15,039 nucleotides of DNA, taken from NCBI GenBank assembly GCA_013393545.1, contig JABXHG010000138.1, positions 1 through 15,039 on the forward strand, read 5' to 3'. The DNA is from Alteromonadaceae bacterium. Lineage in GTDB: Bacteria; Pseudomonadota; Gammaproteobacteria; Pseudomonadales; Oleiphilaceae. The notes beneath the pieces were generated by a model. That model was given only the letters and a program-made list of their open reading frames with translations, was not told where the DNA came from and ran no database searches. Positions 1 through 7,172 of the stretch are shown in pieces; positions within the stretch are counted from its first letter, which is position 1; every line of letters begins with the position of its first letter. The translations under genes and the position numbers were made by a program.

Positions 1-542
1 CCTTCCTGCTGGCGCTGGCCGAGCGCTCCTTTCCTAACTACGCACTGTTCGCCGAGGCCGTGGGCCTGAAAACCGGCGGTAAAATGCGTCAGTTGCTCGA
101 CCTGGGCTGGGATTCCCTGCAGAAAGACACCGGGGAAGCCGCCATCCCGCAGCTACTGACCAAGCTCGAAGGCCTGTGCCCGAACGTCGATGACTACGAC
201 GCCTATGGAGTGTACCCCGCCTTCGACTTTTGCCAGTTGCTGGAGCAGGCACTGCTCAATCGCCTGAACCCTGGCAAGCACCGGGCCACCGATGCGTCGA
301 TACTGGCCACCAAAACCGTCATGGACTTTGTCGAATTGTCCGAAGGAGAGGGGCTGGAAGAAAACGAACTGGTTAACCTGTTCGAACACCATCCGCTGCT
401 CAAGGACGACAAGCTCTTTCAGCGGGATCTGGTTCTGGCCCTGAAGCGCCAGCGGGTGCCACGGGAAGACTTCATCGCTGAGCTGCGCGAGCAGTCCGCT
501 AATGGCGGCGTCAGTAACCTCGGCATTGCCCTGGACAGCTGA
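1..542 (+). CDS. DUF416 family protein, YjaG-like (5' end missing)
   Basis: The reading frame is open from base 3, so the gene begins before the window; 179 residues remain. The visible start reads FLLALAERSFPNYALFAEAV and aligns with the FMACLCERMYPNYAMFCQQ region near residue 20 of E. coli YjaG, which is 196 aa. Further matches are the DDYDAYGVYPAFD block and the C-terminal SNLGIAL, which corresponds to SNIGI in YjaG. Only about 15-20 N-terminal residues should therefore be missing. The family is small, soluble and probably alpha-helical; no biochemical role is established that I know of. The internal GTG at base 60 is not a real start, because conserved sequence continues upstream of it. 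avtA follows 65 nt after the TGA stop on the same strand, so the two may share a transcript, though they have no known functional link. Family assignment is firm and function unknown. Confidence 0.88.
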   Translation, partial: FLLALAERSFPNYALFAEAVGLKTGGKMRQLLDLGWDSLQKDTGEAAIPQLLTKLEGLCPNVDDYDAYGVYPAFDFCQLLEQALLNRLNPGKHRATDASILATKTVMDFVELSEGEGLEENELVNLFEHHPLLKDDKLFQRDLVLALKRQRVPREDFIAELREQSANGGVSNLGIALDS

Positions 543-589
543 GATCGGGCAAACCGGTCTACACTTGCCTGCAAACCTCTGTTGAATTG

Positions 590-604
590 TTGTGAACGGA
601 TAAC
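590..604 (+). promoter_or_regulatory. lac-operator-like 15-mer just upstream of avtA
   Basis: The 15 bases TTGTGAACGGATAAC end 3 nt before the avtA ATG. They differ at one position from the core of the E. coli lac operator (TTGTGAGCGGATAAC). The GGA inside is also the only Shine-Dalgarno-like sequence for avtA. A LacI/GalR-family repressor bound here would block initiation or early elongation. No regulator gene is nearby and the sequence is an imperfect dyad, so a chance match is quite possible. Confidence 0.15.
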
Positions 605-607
605 TTC

Positions 608-1888
608 ATGAAACTCTCTGCTTTTGGCCGTAAGTTCACCGCCGATGCCGGCATTACCTCCCTGATGGACGATCTGGGCAATGCCATGGCCTCCGGTGAA
701 GACATGATCATGATGGGGGGCGGCAACCCCGGCCACATTCCCGAAATTCAGCAGCGGGTACAGGAAATTCTCGCCAATATCAGTCAGAGCGATGAAGACA
801 TGCGCCGGCTGGTAGGCATCTACGATCCGCCCCAGGGCGAGAAGCAGTTTATCGCCTCGCTGGCAGCGCTGTTGAATCGGGAGTATGGCTGGGACCTGAA
901 GCCGGAAAACATCGCTCTGACCAACGGCAGCCAGGCGGCGTTCTTCATGCTGTTTAACATGTTCGGCGGGGATTATGGTGATGGCCACCGCAAGCACATT
1001 TTGCTGCCGCTGGCCCCGGAATACATCGGCTACGCCGACGCCGGCATTGAGCCGGAGTTATTCCGCGCCGTGCGCCCGGATATCTCCTTCACCGGCGGCC
1101 ACGAATTCAAATACCGGGTGGATTTCGATGCGGTGGAAGTGACCGGTGAAACTGGCGCGATTTGCGTGTCACGGCCCACCAACCCCACCGGTAACGTGGT
1201 CACGGATGAAGAATTGGCACGGCTGGAAGAGCTGGCTCGCCAGCAGAACATCCCACTGATCGTTGACGGAGCCTACGGTACCCCGTTCCCGAGCCTGCTG
1301 TTCACCGAGGCTCACCCCACCTGGAACGAGCAGATCATCCTGTGCCTGAGCCTGTCCAAGCTGGGCCTGCCGGCGGCGCGTACCGGTATCGTGATTGCCG
1401 AAGAATCGATTATCAAGGCGCTGTCCGGCATCAACGCCATCATGAACCTGGCCACTGGCAGTTTTGGCGCCATGCTGGCGGAGCCGCTGGTGCGTTCGGG
1501 TGAGATCCTTTCACTGAGCCGCGACGTGGTCTGCCCCTGCTACAAGGCCAAGATGGAAAAAGCCGTGGCGGTGTTCCATGAAGCCATGGGCGAGAACTCC
1601 TGCCGCTGGTACATCCACAAACCCGAAGGCGCCATGTTCCTGTGGCTGTGGTTCCCGGATTTGCCGATCTCGAGCCTGGAGCTGTACCAGCGCCTGAAGG
1701 CCCGTAACGTACTGGTGGTCTCCGGCCATTACTTCTTCCCGGGCCTGCCGGAAGACGACTGGCGCCACCGCCATGAGTGTTTGCGGGTGACCTATTCGCA
1801 GGATGACGAGCGCGTGGCGGAAGGTTTGAGAATTATTGCCGATGAGGTTAAGGCTGTGTGGGCGGAGCATGATCCCACGTTGAGTTAA
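608..1888 (+). CDS. avtA: Valine-pyruvate aminotransferase AvtA
   Basis: A cytosolic PLP-dependent class I/II aminotransferase that interconverts valine plus pyruvate with 2-oxoisovalerate plus alanine, linking branched-chain amino acid and alanine pools. The 426-aa product is close to the E. coli enzyme (about 417 aa). It opens with KLSAFGRKFTADAGITSLMDDLG and has the MMGGGNPGHIPE segment typical of AvtA rather than of AspC or AlaA types. PLP-site residues can be placed: Asn192 in SRPTNPTGN, Asp220 in VDGAYG, and the Schiff-base lysine Lys251 in SLSKLGLPAARTG. The C-terminal small domain includes RVTYSQDDERV. The ATG at 608 fits the family N-terminus and has a weak GGA Shine-Dalgarno 8 nt upstream. 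The gene stands 65 nt after the DUF416 gene and ends at a hairpin terminator. No truncation or missing motif is seen. Confidence 0.95.
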   Translation: MKLSAFGRKFTADAGITSLMDDLGNAMASGEDMIMMGGGNPGHIPEIQQRVQEILANISQSDEDMRRLVGIYDPPQGEKQFIASLAALLNREYGWDLKPENIALTNGSQAAFFMLFNMFGGDYGDGHRKHILLPLAPEYIGYADAGIEPELFRAVRPDISFTGGHEFKYRVDFDAVEVTGETGAICVSRPTNPTGNVVTDEELARLEELARQQNIPLIVDGAYGTPFPSLLFTEAHPTWNEQIILCLSLSKLGLPAARTGIVIAEESIIKALSGINAIMNLATGSFGAMLAEPLVRSGEILSLSRDVVCPCYKAKMEKAVAVFHEAMGENSCRWYIHKPEGAMFLWLWFPDLPISSLELYQRLKARNVLVVSGHYFFPGLPEDDWRHRHECLRVTYSQDDERVAEGLRIIADEVKAVWAEHDPTLS

Positions 1889-1903
1889 CGCCGATGTTTG
1901 GCA

Positions 1904-1928
1904 GGGCAGGCCTCCCGGCCTGCCCTTT
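1904..1928 (+). terminator. Rho-independent terminator after avtA
   Basis: A 9-bp perfect GC-rich stem (GGGCAGGCC / GGCCTGCCC) closes a 4-nt TCCC loop and is followed by only three T residues. It begins 16 nt after the avtA stop. It lies between the converging avtA and DUF3108 genes. The minus-strand side has no T run, so it mainly serves avtA, although the stem could also stabilise the 3' end of the opposing transcript. Confidence 0.7.
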
Positions 1929-1942
1929 GCACAAAACCAGAG

Positions 1943-2692
1943 TTAAAAGTCTGCCTCTTTTAGTCGCAGCTCATACTCACTGCCATCCGGCTCAACCTGC
2001 AGCAGGCGCACCAGCAGATAATCCTGTTTCGGATCAAACCACATCAGGGTTTCCCGATTTGAATCATCGTCGCGAACCTTCTCGGCTTTAAGAGCGGTGA
2101 TGGCGCGCCCATTAAGTTTCAGCGTCTCTTCCTCCAGCACCGCAAACCGGTCTTCATCGTAATCGCCCTTGTCGATCACCTGATAGGTCACATCGCGCTT
2201 TCCAGCTTTCAAATCCTGATGCAGCTGCAATTGAAAGCCTAGCGGATCCAGGGCGCCTTCTTTTAGCTCCAGCTCGAAAGCATCGCCCCTGTGATGGCCG
2301 GAAGCAATGCCTGCCTGCCAGTCAAAATCAATCGCCTGTTTACGATCAGAAATCATAAACCCGGATAATTCGTAACGGTAACGCAAGGGCACCACCTGGC
2401 CGTCATCCCAGCGAAATACCAACGATTCGTTGATGTCCGCAATGAACGAATCCACTTCCGTGCGGTACAGCCAGACGCCGTTACCCTGGTCAGACAGCTC
2501 CCGTTTGCCGGCACCATTGAGTGTGATGCCCCTGGACATGGAGGCCGAGTAGGTGGCGGAGTAGGGGTATAGTTCGGCGCGTGCCGCATCTGTTTCAGAT
2601 TCGGCCATGTCGGCCATGGCACTGCCGGCGATCAGTGCGAATACAAGCCCGGTCAGGGTTGAAAGGGCGCGAGTGGTGGAGCGGTGAATCAT
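1943..2692 (-). CDS. Exported DUF3108 family protein
   Basis: A 249-aa protein with a clear Sec signal peptide: charged N-terminus MIHRSTTR, hydrophobic stretch LTGLVFALIAG, then a likely cleavage after SAMA. The mature part begins AELYPYSATYSAS and continues with alternating strands such as GNGVWLYRTEVDSF and WFDPKQDYLLVRLLQVEPDGSEYELRL, typical of DUF3108 (PF11306), a periplasmic beta-rich family with no assigned activity. The frame is open up to 2764, but the ATG at 2692 is preferred: it starts directly at the signal peptide and has an AGGAGAGG Shine-Dalgarno about 6 nt upstream. It is the third gene of a minus-strand group, 77 nt downstream of purN. As I recall, the purM-purN-DUF3108 order is kept in Pseudomonas, yet nothing in the protein suggests a purine role. 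It ends facing avtA, with the avtA terminator between them. Confidence 0.85.
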   Translation of the reverse strand: MIHRSTTRALSTLTGLVFALIAGSAMADMAESETDAARAELYPYSATYSASMSRGITLNGAGKRELSDQGNGVWLYRTEVDSFIADINESLVFRWDDGQVVPLRYRYELSGFMISDRKQAIDFDWQAGIASGHHRGDAFELELKEGALDPLGFQLQLHQDLKAGKRDVTYQVIDKGDYDEDRFAVLEEETLKLNGRAITALKAEKVRDDDSNRETLMWFDPKQDYLLVRLLQVEPDGSEYELRLKEADF

Positions 2693-2769
2693 CCGGTCGC
2701 CTCTCCTCATGGAAATAGGTTGATACCTTAGTCTAACGCGGCGGAGAGGCGAGGGGGATGACAATACGT

Positions 2770-3432
2770 TCAGTTCTGGCCCAGCCTCATGGGTTCCGCC
2801 AGCGGCTCGCCGTCAAACAGCACATGATCGGAGCCAAGCTGAATGCGGCCCTGACAGAACCAGCTGACTACGATTGGATACAAGACGTGTTCCTGTTGTT
2901 GTACCCGCTCGGCCAGGGTGGCTTCGGTGTCGTCGTCGTGCACCGGCACTTCCGCCTGGGCGATTACCGGGCCGCCGTCGAGCTCTTCGGTTACGAAGTG
3001 AATGGACACGCCGTGTACCTTGTCACCCGCCTCCAGCACCCGCTGGTGCGTGTTAAGGCCGGTGTAGGCTGGCAGCAGGGAGGGGTGGATGTTCAGCATC
3101 TTGCCCCGGAAGGCGTGCACGAAATCCGAGGTGAGAATGCGCATGAAGCCGGCCAGCACAATCAGGTCTGGGTTGTAGCGACGCAGCTCGGCCATCAATG
3201 CGCCGTCGAACTCCTCCCGGGAGCCGTGGTTCTTGTGGTTCACCACAAACGTCGGGATGTTCGCCTGGGCCGCACGTTCAAGGGCAAACGCATCCGGCTT
3301 GTTACATCCCACGGCAATAATTTCGCCGGGGAAATCCCGCTCGCGGCTGGCGTCTATCAGTGCCTGCAGGTTGGTGCCGCTGCCGGAAGCCAGTACGACG
3401 ATGGACGGTCGGGGTGCCGGATCTGCCTTCAT
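2770..3432 (-). CDS. purN: Phosphoribosylglycinamide formyltransferase PurN
   Basis: The 10-formyltetrahydrofolate-dependent GAR transformylase of de novo purine synthesis, cytosolic. It converts GAR to formyl-GAR, two steps before the PurM substrate forms. The 220-aa product has the N-terminal phosphate-binding loop GSGTNLQAL (residues 17-25). The catalytic triad is intact: Asn114 and His116 in NIHPSLLP, and Asp152 in ELDGGPVI, with the same spacing as E. coli Asn106/His108/Asp144. The C-terminal tail after [16 protein letters not shown] is slightly longer than in E. coli (212 aa). Its ATG lies inside the purM stop (ATGA, 4-nt overlap), so the two genes are almost certainly translationally coupled. 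Strand, motif set and neighbour agree. Confidence 0.97.
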   Translation of the reverse strand: MKADPAPRPSIVVLASGSGTNLQALIDASRERDFPGEIIAVGCNKPDAFALERAAQANIPTFVVNHKNHGSREEFDGALMAELRRYNPDLIVLAGFMRILTSDFVHAFRGKMLNIHPSLLPAYTGLNTHQRVLEAGDKVHGVSIHFVTEELDGGPVIAQAEVPVHDDDTEATLAERVQQQEHVLYPIVVSWFCQGRIQLGSDHVLFDGEPLAEPMRLGQN

Positions 3433-4493
3433 GCCTTCACCAGCCCCGGTGCGTAACGAACTTCTGCTGCCTGGTCGGCATTTTCGGCCGCTTCCAGGGC
3501 GCCTACCTGCCAGACCTTCTCGCCCAGGGCGTTCAGGGTGTCGATGGCCAGGTCTTTTTGTTCGGCTGGTACGCAGACAATCATGCCAATGCCGCAGTTA
3601 AAGGTGCGGTACATCTCTTCGGCTGCCACGCCGCCATTGTCCTGAAGCCACTGGAACACTTCCGGCAGTTCCCAGCTTTGGGTGTTGATGGCAGCAACGA
3701 CGCCGTCGGGCAGCACGCGGGGAATGTTCTCGGGCAGCCCGCCGCCGGTAATGTGCGACAGAGCGCGCACGTCCACTTCGCGGATCAGCTGCAGCAGGTT
3801 TTTCACGTAGATGCGAGTGGGGGCCATCAGTGCGTCGGCCAGGGTGGTGTCACCCAGTGGCTGGTTCAGGTTGGCGTTGCTGATATCGATGATCTTGCGG
3901 ATCAGTGAATAGCCGTTGGAATGCGGACCGGATGAGCCAAGGGCCAGCAATACGTCGCCGGCCTGGGCGCGGCTGCCGTCAATAATCTGTTCACGCTCGG
4001 CCACGCCCACGCAGAAGCCGGCCAGATCGTAGTCGTCGCCATCATACATGCCGGGCATTTCAGCGGTTTCACCGCCCACCAGGGCGCAACCGGACAGCTC
4101 ACAGCCGGCGCCAATGCCTTCCACCACCTGCGCCGCCACATCTACGTTCAGTTTGCCGGTGGCGTAGTAGTCCAGGAAGAACAACGGCTCGGCACCGCCG
4201 ACCACCAGATCGTTCACGCACATGGCCACCAGGTCAATGCCGATGGTGTCGTGTTTCTGCAATTGCATGGCGAGGCGCAGCTTTGTGCCCACGCCGTCGG
4301 TACCGGAAACCAGCACCGGCTCTTTATAGCCGGCGGGAATGGAAACCATGGCACCGAAACCGCCAAGGCCGCCGAGCACTTCCGGACGGCGGGTGCGTGC
4401 TGCGGTGTTCTTGATGCGGTCTACCAGATCGTTACCGGCGTCGATGTCGACACCGGCATCGCGATAGGTCAGGGAGGGCTTTTGTTCGCTCAT
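3429..4493 (-). CDS. purM: Phosphoribosylformylglycinamidine cyclo-ligase PurM (AIR synthetase)
   Basis: An ATP-dependent cytosolic enzyme that closes formylglycinamidine ribotide into aminoimidazole ribotide, the fifth step of purine synthesis. The 354 aa compare with 345 in E. coli. The N-terminus [21 protein letters not shown] matches the family, followed by [10 protein letters not shown], the nucleotide/metal segment [14 protein letters not shown], the [12 protein letters not shown] block and [13 protein letters not shown] in the C-terminal half. The ATG at 4493 matches the usual PurM N-terminus but has almost no Shine-Dalgarno; the bases before it are AT-rich, which may keep the start accessible. 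It is the first gene of purM-purN-DUF3108 and faces the DUF2066 gene across a 126-nt divergent promoter region. I could not find a convincing PurR box there. Confidence 0.97.
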   Translation of the reverse strand: MSEQKPSLTYRDAGVDIDAGNDLVDRIKNTAARTRRPEVLGGLGGFGAMVSIPAGYKEPVLVSGTDGVGTKLRLAMQLQKHDTIGIDLVAMCVNDLVVGGAEPLFFLDYYATGKLNVDVAAQVVEGIGAGCELSGCALVGGETAEMPGMYDGDDYDLAGFCVGVAEREQIIDGSRAQAGDVLLALGSSGPHSNGYSLIRKIIDISNANLNQPLGDTTLADALMAPTRIYVKNLLQLIREVDVRALSHITGGGLPENIPRVLPDGVVAAINTQSWELPEVFQWLQDNGGVAAEEMYRTFNCGIGMIVCVPAEQKDLAIDTLNALGEKVWQVGALEAAENADQAAEVRYAPGLVKA

Positions 4494-4529
4494 TAAAATT
4501 CAACCATTGGCCTGTGATTCAGGCGGCGG

Positions 4530-4535
4530 ATTTTA
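4530..4535 (-). promoter_or_regulatory. Possible -10 box for purM
   Basis: TAAAAT on the minus strand lies 37-42 nt upstream of the purM ATG, a sensible place for a -10 element. The best -35 at 17-18 nt spacing (AGCAAG or TAGCAA) is poor, so this is only a candidate. The 126-nt region must hold promoters for both purM and the divergent DUF2066 gene; I found no good sigma-70 pair on the plus strand. Confidence 0.25.
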
Positions 4536-4619
4536 GCAGGTGCACGCGGGCACTTGCTACTCTGGCATTCATTGATGGTGTATCCTGTGCGCCATTCATG
4601 CGCAACGCCAGGGTGTTAC

Positions 4620-5930
4620 ATGACGCAATCAGGACGAAAAGCTGGAAACCGTATCGCCGGCCCGGCGCTGTGGGCCGCCGTATTGGTCTGGTGTCTGACG
4701 TTGGCCGGCACGGCCAGCGCGGTCACTGTGTCCGGCCTGTATACGGTTGATGTCAGCGTTGACAACAGTAGCGACGAAGATTTGCAGGCCGGTTACGCCC
4801 AGGGGCTGCGCGAAGTCATGGTACGGGTTTCCGGCTCCAGGGGCGTTCTGGATCTCGAAGGTGTGGACGATCTGCTGGAGCGGGCGGAATCCTTCCTGCA
4901 GTCTTACGAGGTGACCCGGGATGAAGGTCGCAACCGGTTGCAAATGACATTCGGCGCTGTGGGCGTGAACCGGGCGATGGCTTCGATCAACGCACCGGTC
5001 TGGGGCGCCAACCGCCCGCTGACCCTGGCCTGGGTTGCCGTGGAAGACCGGGGCAGCCGGTATCTGTTGACGGCCCCTTCCGCCAGCAGCGTTGCTGACA
5101 GCTGGAGTGGTAGCCTGCAGTCCGCGGCGGCGGAGCGGGGCTTGCCTCTGGCATTTCCGCCACAGCGCTTTGCCGACGACCGCTCGCTCCTGTCTGATTT
5201 GTGGGGTCAGTTCAACAACCGGCTGGTCGAGGCGTCCGACGGACAGCCCCGAGATGCTCTGGCGCTGGTAAGGGTGCGTCGAAGCGGTGGCGGATGGCTT
5301 GCGAGCTGGACCATCGACGGCCCGGCGGTAGAGCGAACCGAAGCGTCGGTCACCGCCGACAGTCAGTGGGGTTTGGCGGAGGCAGTCATTGATCGCTGGA
5401 CCGAAGCTTACGCCAACCGTTACGCCGTGGCTGCCGGCGAGGTTGACGAATCGCCCAGGGTGGACCTCATGCTGGAAGGGGTTTCGACCCTGGCCGATTA
5501 CGGTGGCGTGGTGGCTGCCCTGAAAAGCTTTACCCCGGTCAACTCGGTGGATGCTCGCCGGGTTCGGGGTGAGCGCCTGACCATCCAGGTATCGTTCGAC
5601 GGTGAGCTGGAGCAGCTCAAACAATACGTGGCGCTGGATCCGCGCTTTGTGCCCATGGACCAGCCTTCTGCAATAGCACCAGCCGACATGAACGAAAGGC
5701 CGGCCGGGACCGCTAACAACGATCAACAGGCAGACCAGCCGAATGATGACTCATCTCCGAAGTCTGCTGCTGATTCGTCTGTTGCCGGCGATACCACCAA
5801 TGCGCTGGAATATCAGCCACAGGTCGCCGGCGACGAGCAGGACGCCGAGCAGGCGTTCGAATCTCTGTACCAGGTGCTGTATTACCGTTGGCAGCCGGCA
5901 GGGCCGGTGGAAAGTGGTAGCGATGGCTAG
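4620..5930 (+). CDS. Exported DUF2066 domain-containing protein
   Basis: A 436-aa protein with a signal peptide: basic start MTQSGRKAGNRIAG, hydrophobic core LWAAVLVWCLTLAG, likely cleavage after TASA. The mature region begins VSGLYTVDVSVDNSSDEDL and contains GYAQGLREVMVRVSGSRGV, the characteristic opening of DUF2066, a periplasmic or envelope-associated family of unknown function. A conserved core runs to about residue 350. The last ~85 residues are rich in D, Q, N, S and P and look disordered. The frame extends upstream to a TTG at 4554, but that would place 22 non-hydrophobic residues before the signal peptide. The ATG at 4620 has an AGGG sequence about 7 nt upstream and is preferred. It is divergent from purM and is followed after 25 nt by hda, so it probably heads an operon with hda and the yqcC-like gene. 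Confidence 0.85.
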   Translation: MTQSGRKAGNRIAGPALWAAVLVWCLTLAGTASAVTVSGLYTVDVSVDNSSDEDLQAGYAQGLREVMVRVSGSRGVLDLEGVDDLLERAESFLQSYEVTRDEGRNRLQMTFGAVGVNRAMASINAPVWGANRPLTLAWVAVEDRGSRYLLTAPSASSVADSWSGSLQSAAAERGLPLAFPPQRFADDRSLLSDLWGQFNNRLVEASDGQPRDALALVRVRRSGGGWLASWTIDGPAVERTEASVTADSQWGLAEAVIDRWTEAYANRYAVAAGEVDESPRVDLMLEGVSTLADYGGVVAALKSFTPVNSVDARRVRGERLTIQVSFDGELEQLKQYVALDPRFVPMDQPSAIAPADMNERPAGTANNDQQADQPNDDSSPKSAADSSVAGDTTNALEYQPQVAGDEQDAEQAFESLYQVLYYRWQPAGPVESGSDG

Positions 5931-5955
5931 CAGCAGGCCGGGAGAGTCAACGGAT

Positions 5956-6651
5956 ATGGCTTCGCAGATGGCCCTGGGGGTCAAGCTCCGGGATGACGCG
6001 CGCTTTGATAACTTTCACGGCAACCGCAACCGGGAGGTGGCCGCTCGTCTGGAGCAGGTTTGCCAGCAGCCCGATGGCCTGCCGGTAGTGGTTCTGTGTG
6101 GCGATTCAGACACCGGCAAGAGCCATTTGTTGCAGGCCATTTGTCACCGGACCGAGCAGCTGGGCCAGACAGCGGTTTGTATCAGCATCGAAGAGTTGAT
6201 GCCGTTCGGCCCGGAAGCACTGGCGGGGCTGGAGAACCACGCCATTGTCTGTCTGGATGATCTGGCCCTGGTGGCCGGTAATGCCGCCTGGGAAGAAGCG
6301 GTGTTTCATCTGTACAACCGCATTCTTGACCGGACCGGATTGTTGGTGGTGTCGTTGTCCGAAGTTCCGGCCTCGGTGCCGTTTGAGCTGGCGGACCTCG
6401 GGTCCCGGCTCGCCCATGGTCTGGTACTGCAGTTGCGGGTCTACCGGGACGAAGACCGTACCCGCATTTTGCGGGCGAGGGCAGAGCAACGTGGCATGGT
6501 GCTGTCCGACGACGTGGCCGGTTTTATCATGCGCCGCGCCCCGCGCCGGCTGGGCGACTTGCTGGCGATATTGGATACCCTGGATGAAAACTCCCTGCAG
6601 GCACAGCGGCGCCTGACCATTCCGTTCGTGAAGGGCGTGATGGGTTGGTAA
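5956..6651 (+). CDS. hda: DnaA regulatory inactivator Hda
   Basis: An AAA+ protein that, with the DNA-loaded sliding clamp, stimulates hydrolysis of ATP bound to DnaA (regulatory inactivation of DnaA), preventing repeat initiation. With this start it is 231 aa, close to E. coli (233) and Pseudomonas. Visible parts are a clamp-binding-like QMALGVKL at residues 4-11; Walker A GDSDTGKS at 49-56; Walker B IVCLDDL at 97-103; a box VII arginine in DLGSRL (Arg151), the equivalent of E. coli Arg153; and the C-terminal signature QAQRRLTIPFVKG. Unlike E. coli Hda, Walker A has a canonical GKS. An upstream in-frame ATG at 5923 overlaps the DUF2066 stop by 8 nt (ATGGCTAG) and would add 11 residues. I prefer 5956 because clamp motifs in known Hda lie within a few residues of Met and a GGGAG sequence lies 11 nt upstream. 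The gene identity is secure; the start is less so. Confidence 0.93.
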   Translation: MASQMALGVKLRDDARFDNFHGNRNREVAARLEQVCQQPDGLPVVVLCGDSDTGKSHLLQAICHRTEQLGQTAVCISIEELMPFGPEALAGLENHAIVCLDDLALVAGNAAWEEAVFHLYNRILDRTGLLVVSLSEVPASVPFELADLGSRLAHGLVLQLRVYRDEDRTRILRARAEQRGMVLSDDVAGFIMRRAPRRLGDLLAILDTLDENSLQAQRRLTIPFVKGVMGW

Positions 6652-6707
6652 GACTTTTGTGAGTGGGAACGTAAAGCCGGGTGAATGAACAAGTAACAGG
6701 TTTGGTA

Positions 6708-7046
6708 ATGTCGACTGATGAACAACATCTGGACCGCGTAACCGACGGTCTGCTGAAAATTGAAATCGAACTCCGTGAATTGGGTGTGTGGGAGCACGAA
6801 CCACTGCCTGACGAGGCTTTCCAGAGCACTCAACCGTTTTGCCTGGACACCATGGAGTTCACACAGTGGGTGCAGTTCGTGTTTCTGGATCGGATGAAAA
6901 TCCTGGTGGAAGCCGGCCATTCATTGCCATCAGTCTCGGGCATTGCGCCGATGGCGGAAGAGCATTTCCGTGGCCGGCCGGAATCCGGTGATGGTCTGAT
7001 TCAGGCGCTGGAGAACATGGACCAGCTCTTGTCTGGTGCCAGGTAA
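6708..7046 (+). CDS. YqcC family protein (DUF446)
   Basis: A 112-aa protein matching E. coli YqcC along its length. The diagnostic segment FQSTQPFCLDTMEFTQWVQF corresponds to FNSTQPFFMDTMEPLEWLQW in YqcC, followed by VFLDRMKILVEAGHSLPSVSGIAPMAEEHF and a helical C-terminus ending in LIQALENMDQLLSG. The family is small, soluble and helical; its function is unknown. In E. coli yqcC sits next to the pseudouridine synthase gene truC, whereas here it follows hda by 56 nt, probably in the same transcript. A GTG at 6681 gives nine more residues, but the ATG at 6708 fits the YqcC N-terminus and has an AGG about 8 nt upstream. The gene ends two bases before a large inverted-repeat element. Confidence 0.88.
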   Translation: MSTDEQHLDRVTDGLLKIEIELRELGVWEHEPLPDEAFQSTQPFCLDTMEFTQWVQFVFLDRMKILVEAGHSLPSVSGIAPMAEEHFRGRPESGDGLIQALENMDQLLSGAR

Positions 7047-7048
7047 TC

Positions 7049-7157
7049 GCACCGGCGGGGAGGTCTTTCCAAAACACGCTGTAAAGACATCCCTGTCCCG
7101 CTCGAGCTCCGCCATCCATGGCTCCGCACGGTTCTGGAAAGACCTCCCCGCCGGTGC
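7049..7157. repeat. Intergenic element with 23-bp perfect terminal inverted repeats
   Basis: The left arm 7049-7071 and right arm 7135-7157 are perfect reverse complements (23 of 23), with core GGCGGGGAGGTCTTTCC. After one mismatch, 3 more pairs (7073-7075 with 7131-7133) extend the stem inward. The roughly 55-nt interior holds smaller symmetrical pieces: GCTCGAGC at 7100-7107 and CCATCCATGG at 7112-7121, flanked on the minus strand by two CGGAGC copies. AAAGAC occurs twice (7083-7088 and 7138-7143), so the left-arm GTCTTT can form either a short local hairpin or the long one. The element fits between the yqcC stop (2 nt away) and the nadC stop (15 nt away). No transposase is encoded and no target-site duplication is obvious. 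It may be a REP- or MITE-like dispersed repeat, and transcribed it would make a very stable hairpin protecting both 3' ends. Confidence 0.9.
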
Positions 7158-7172
7158 TCCGGGCTTGGGCGT

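Noticed and set aside
2758..3908. Long plus-strand open frames opposite purN and purM (232 and 182 codons)
   Set aside because: They are mirror frames of strongly conserved genes in GC-rich DNA and have no recognisable domains.
4554..4619. Upstream TTG extension of the DUF2066 gene
   Set aside because: It would put 22 residues, including Cys and His, in front of a clear signal peptide; the ATG at 4620 fits better.
4494..4619. PurR operator upstream of purM
   Set aside because: No sequence close to ACGCAAACGTTTGCGT is present; GCGCAACGCC near 4600 is not a credible match.
4629..5726. 365-codon minus-strand frame opposite the DUF2066 gene
   Set aside because: Antisense shadow; composition rich in R/H/P/G with no domain, while the plus frame has a signal peptide and family match.
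6859..7119. Small minus-strand frames running through the inverted-repeat element
   Set aside because: They read the repeat and the antisense of yqcC; no ribosome site and no conserved protein signature. The repeat explains the open frame.
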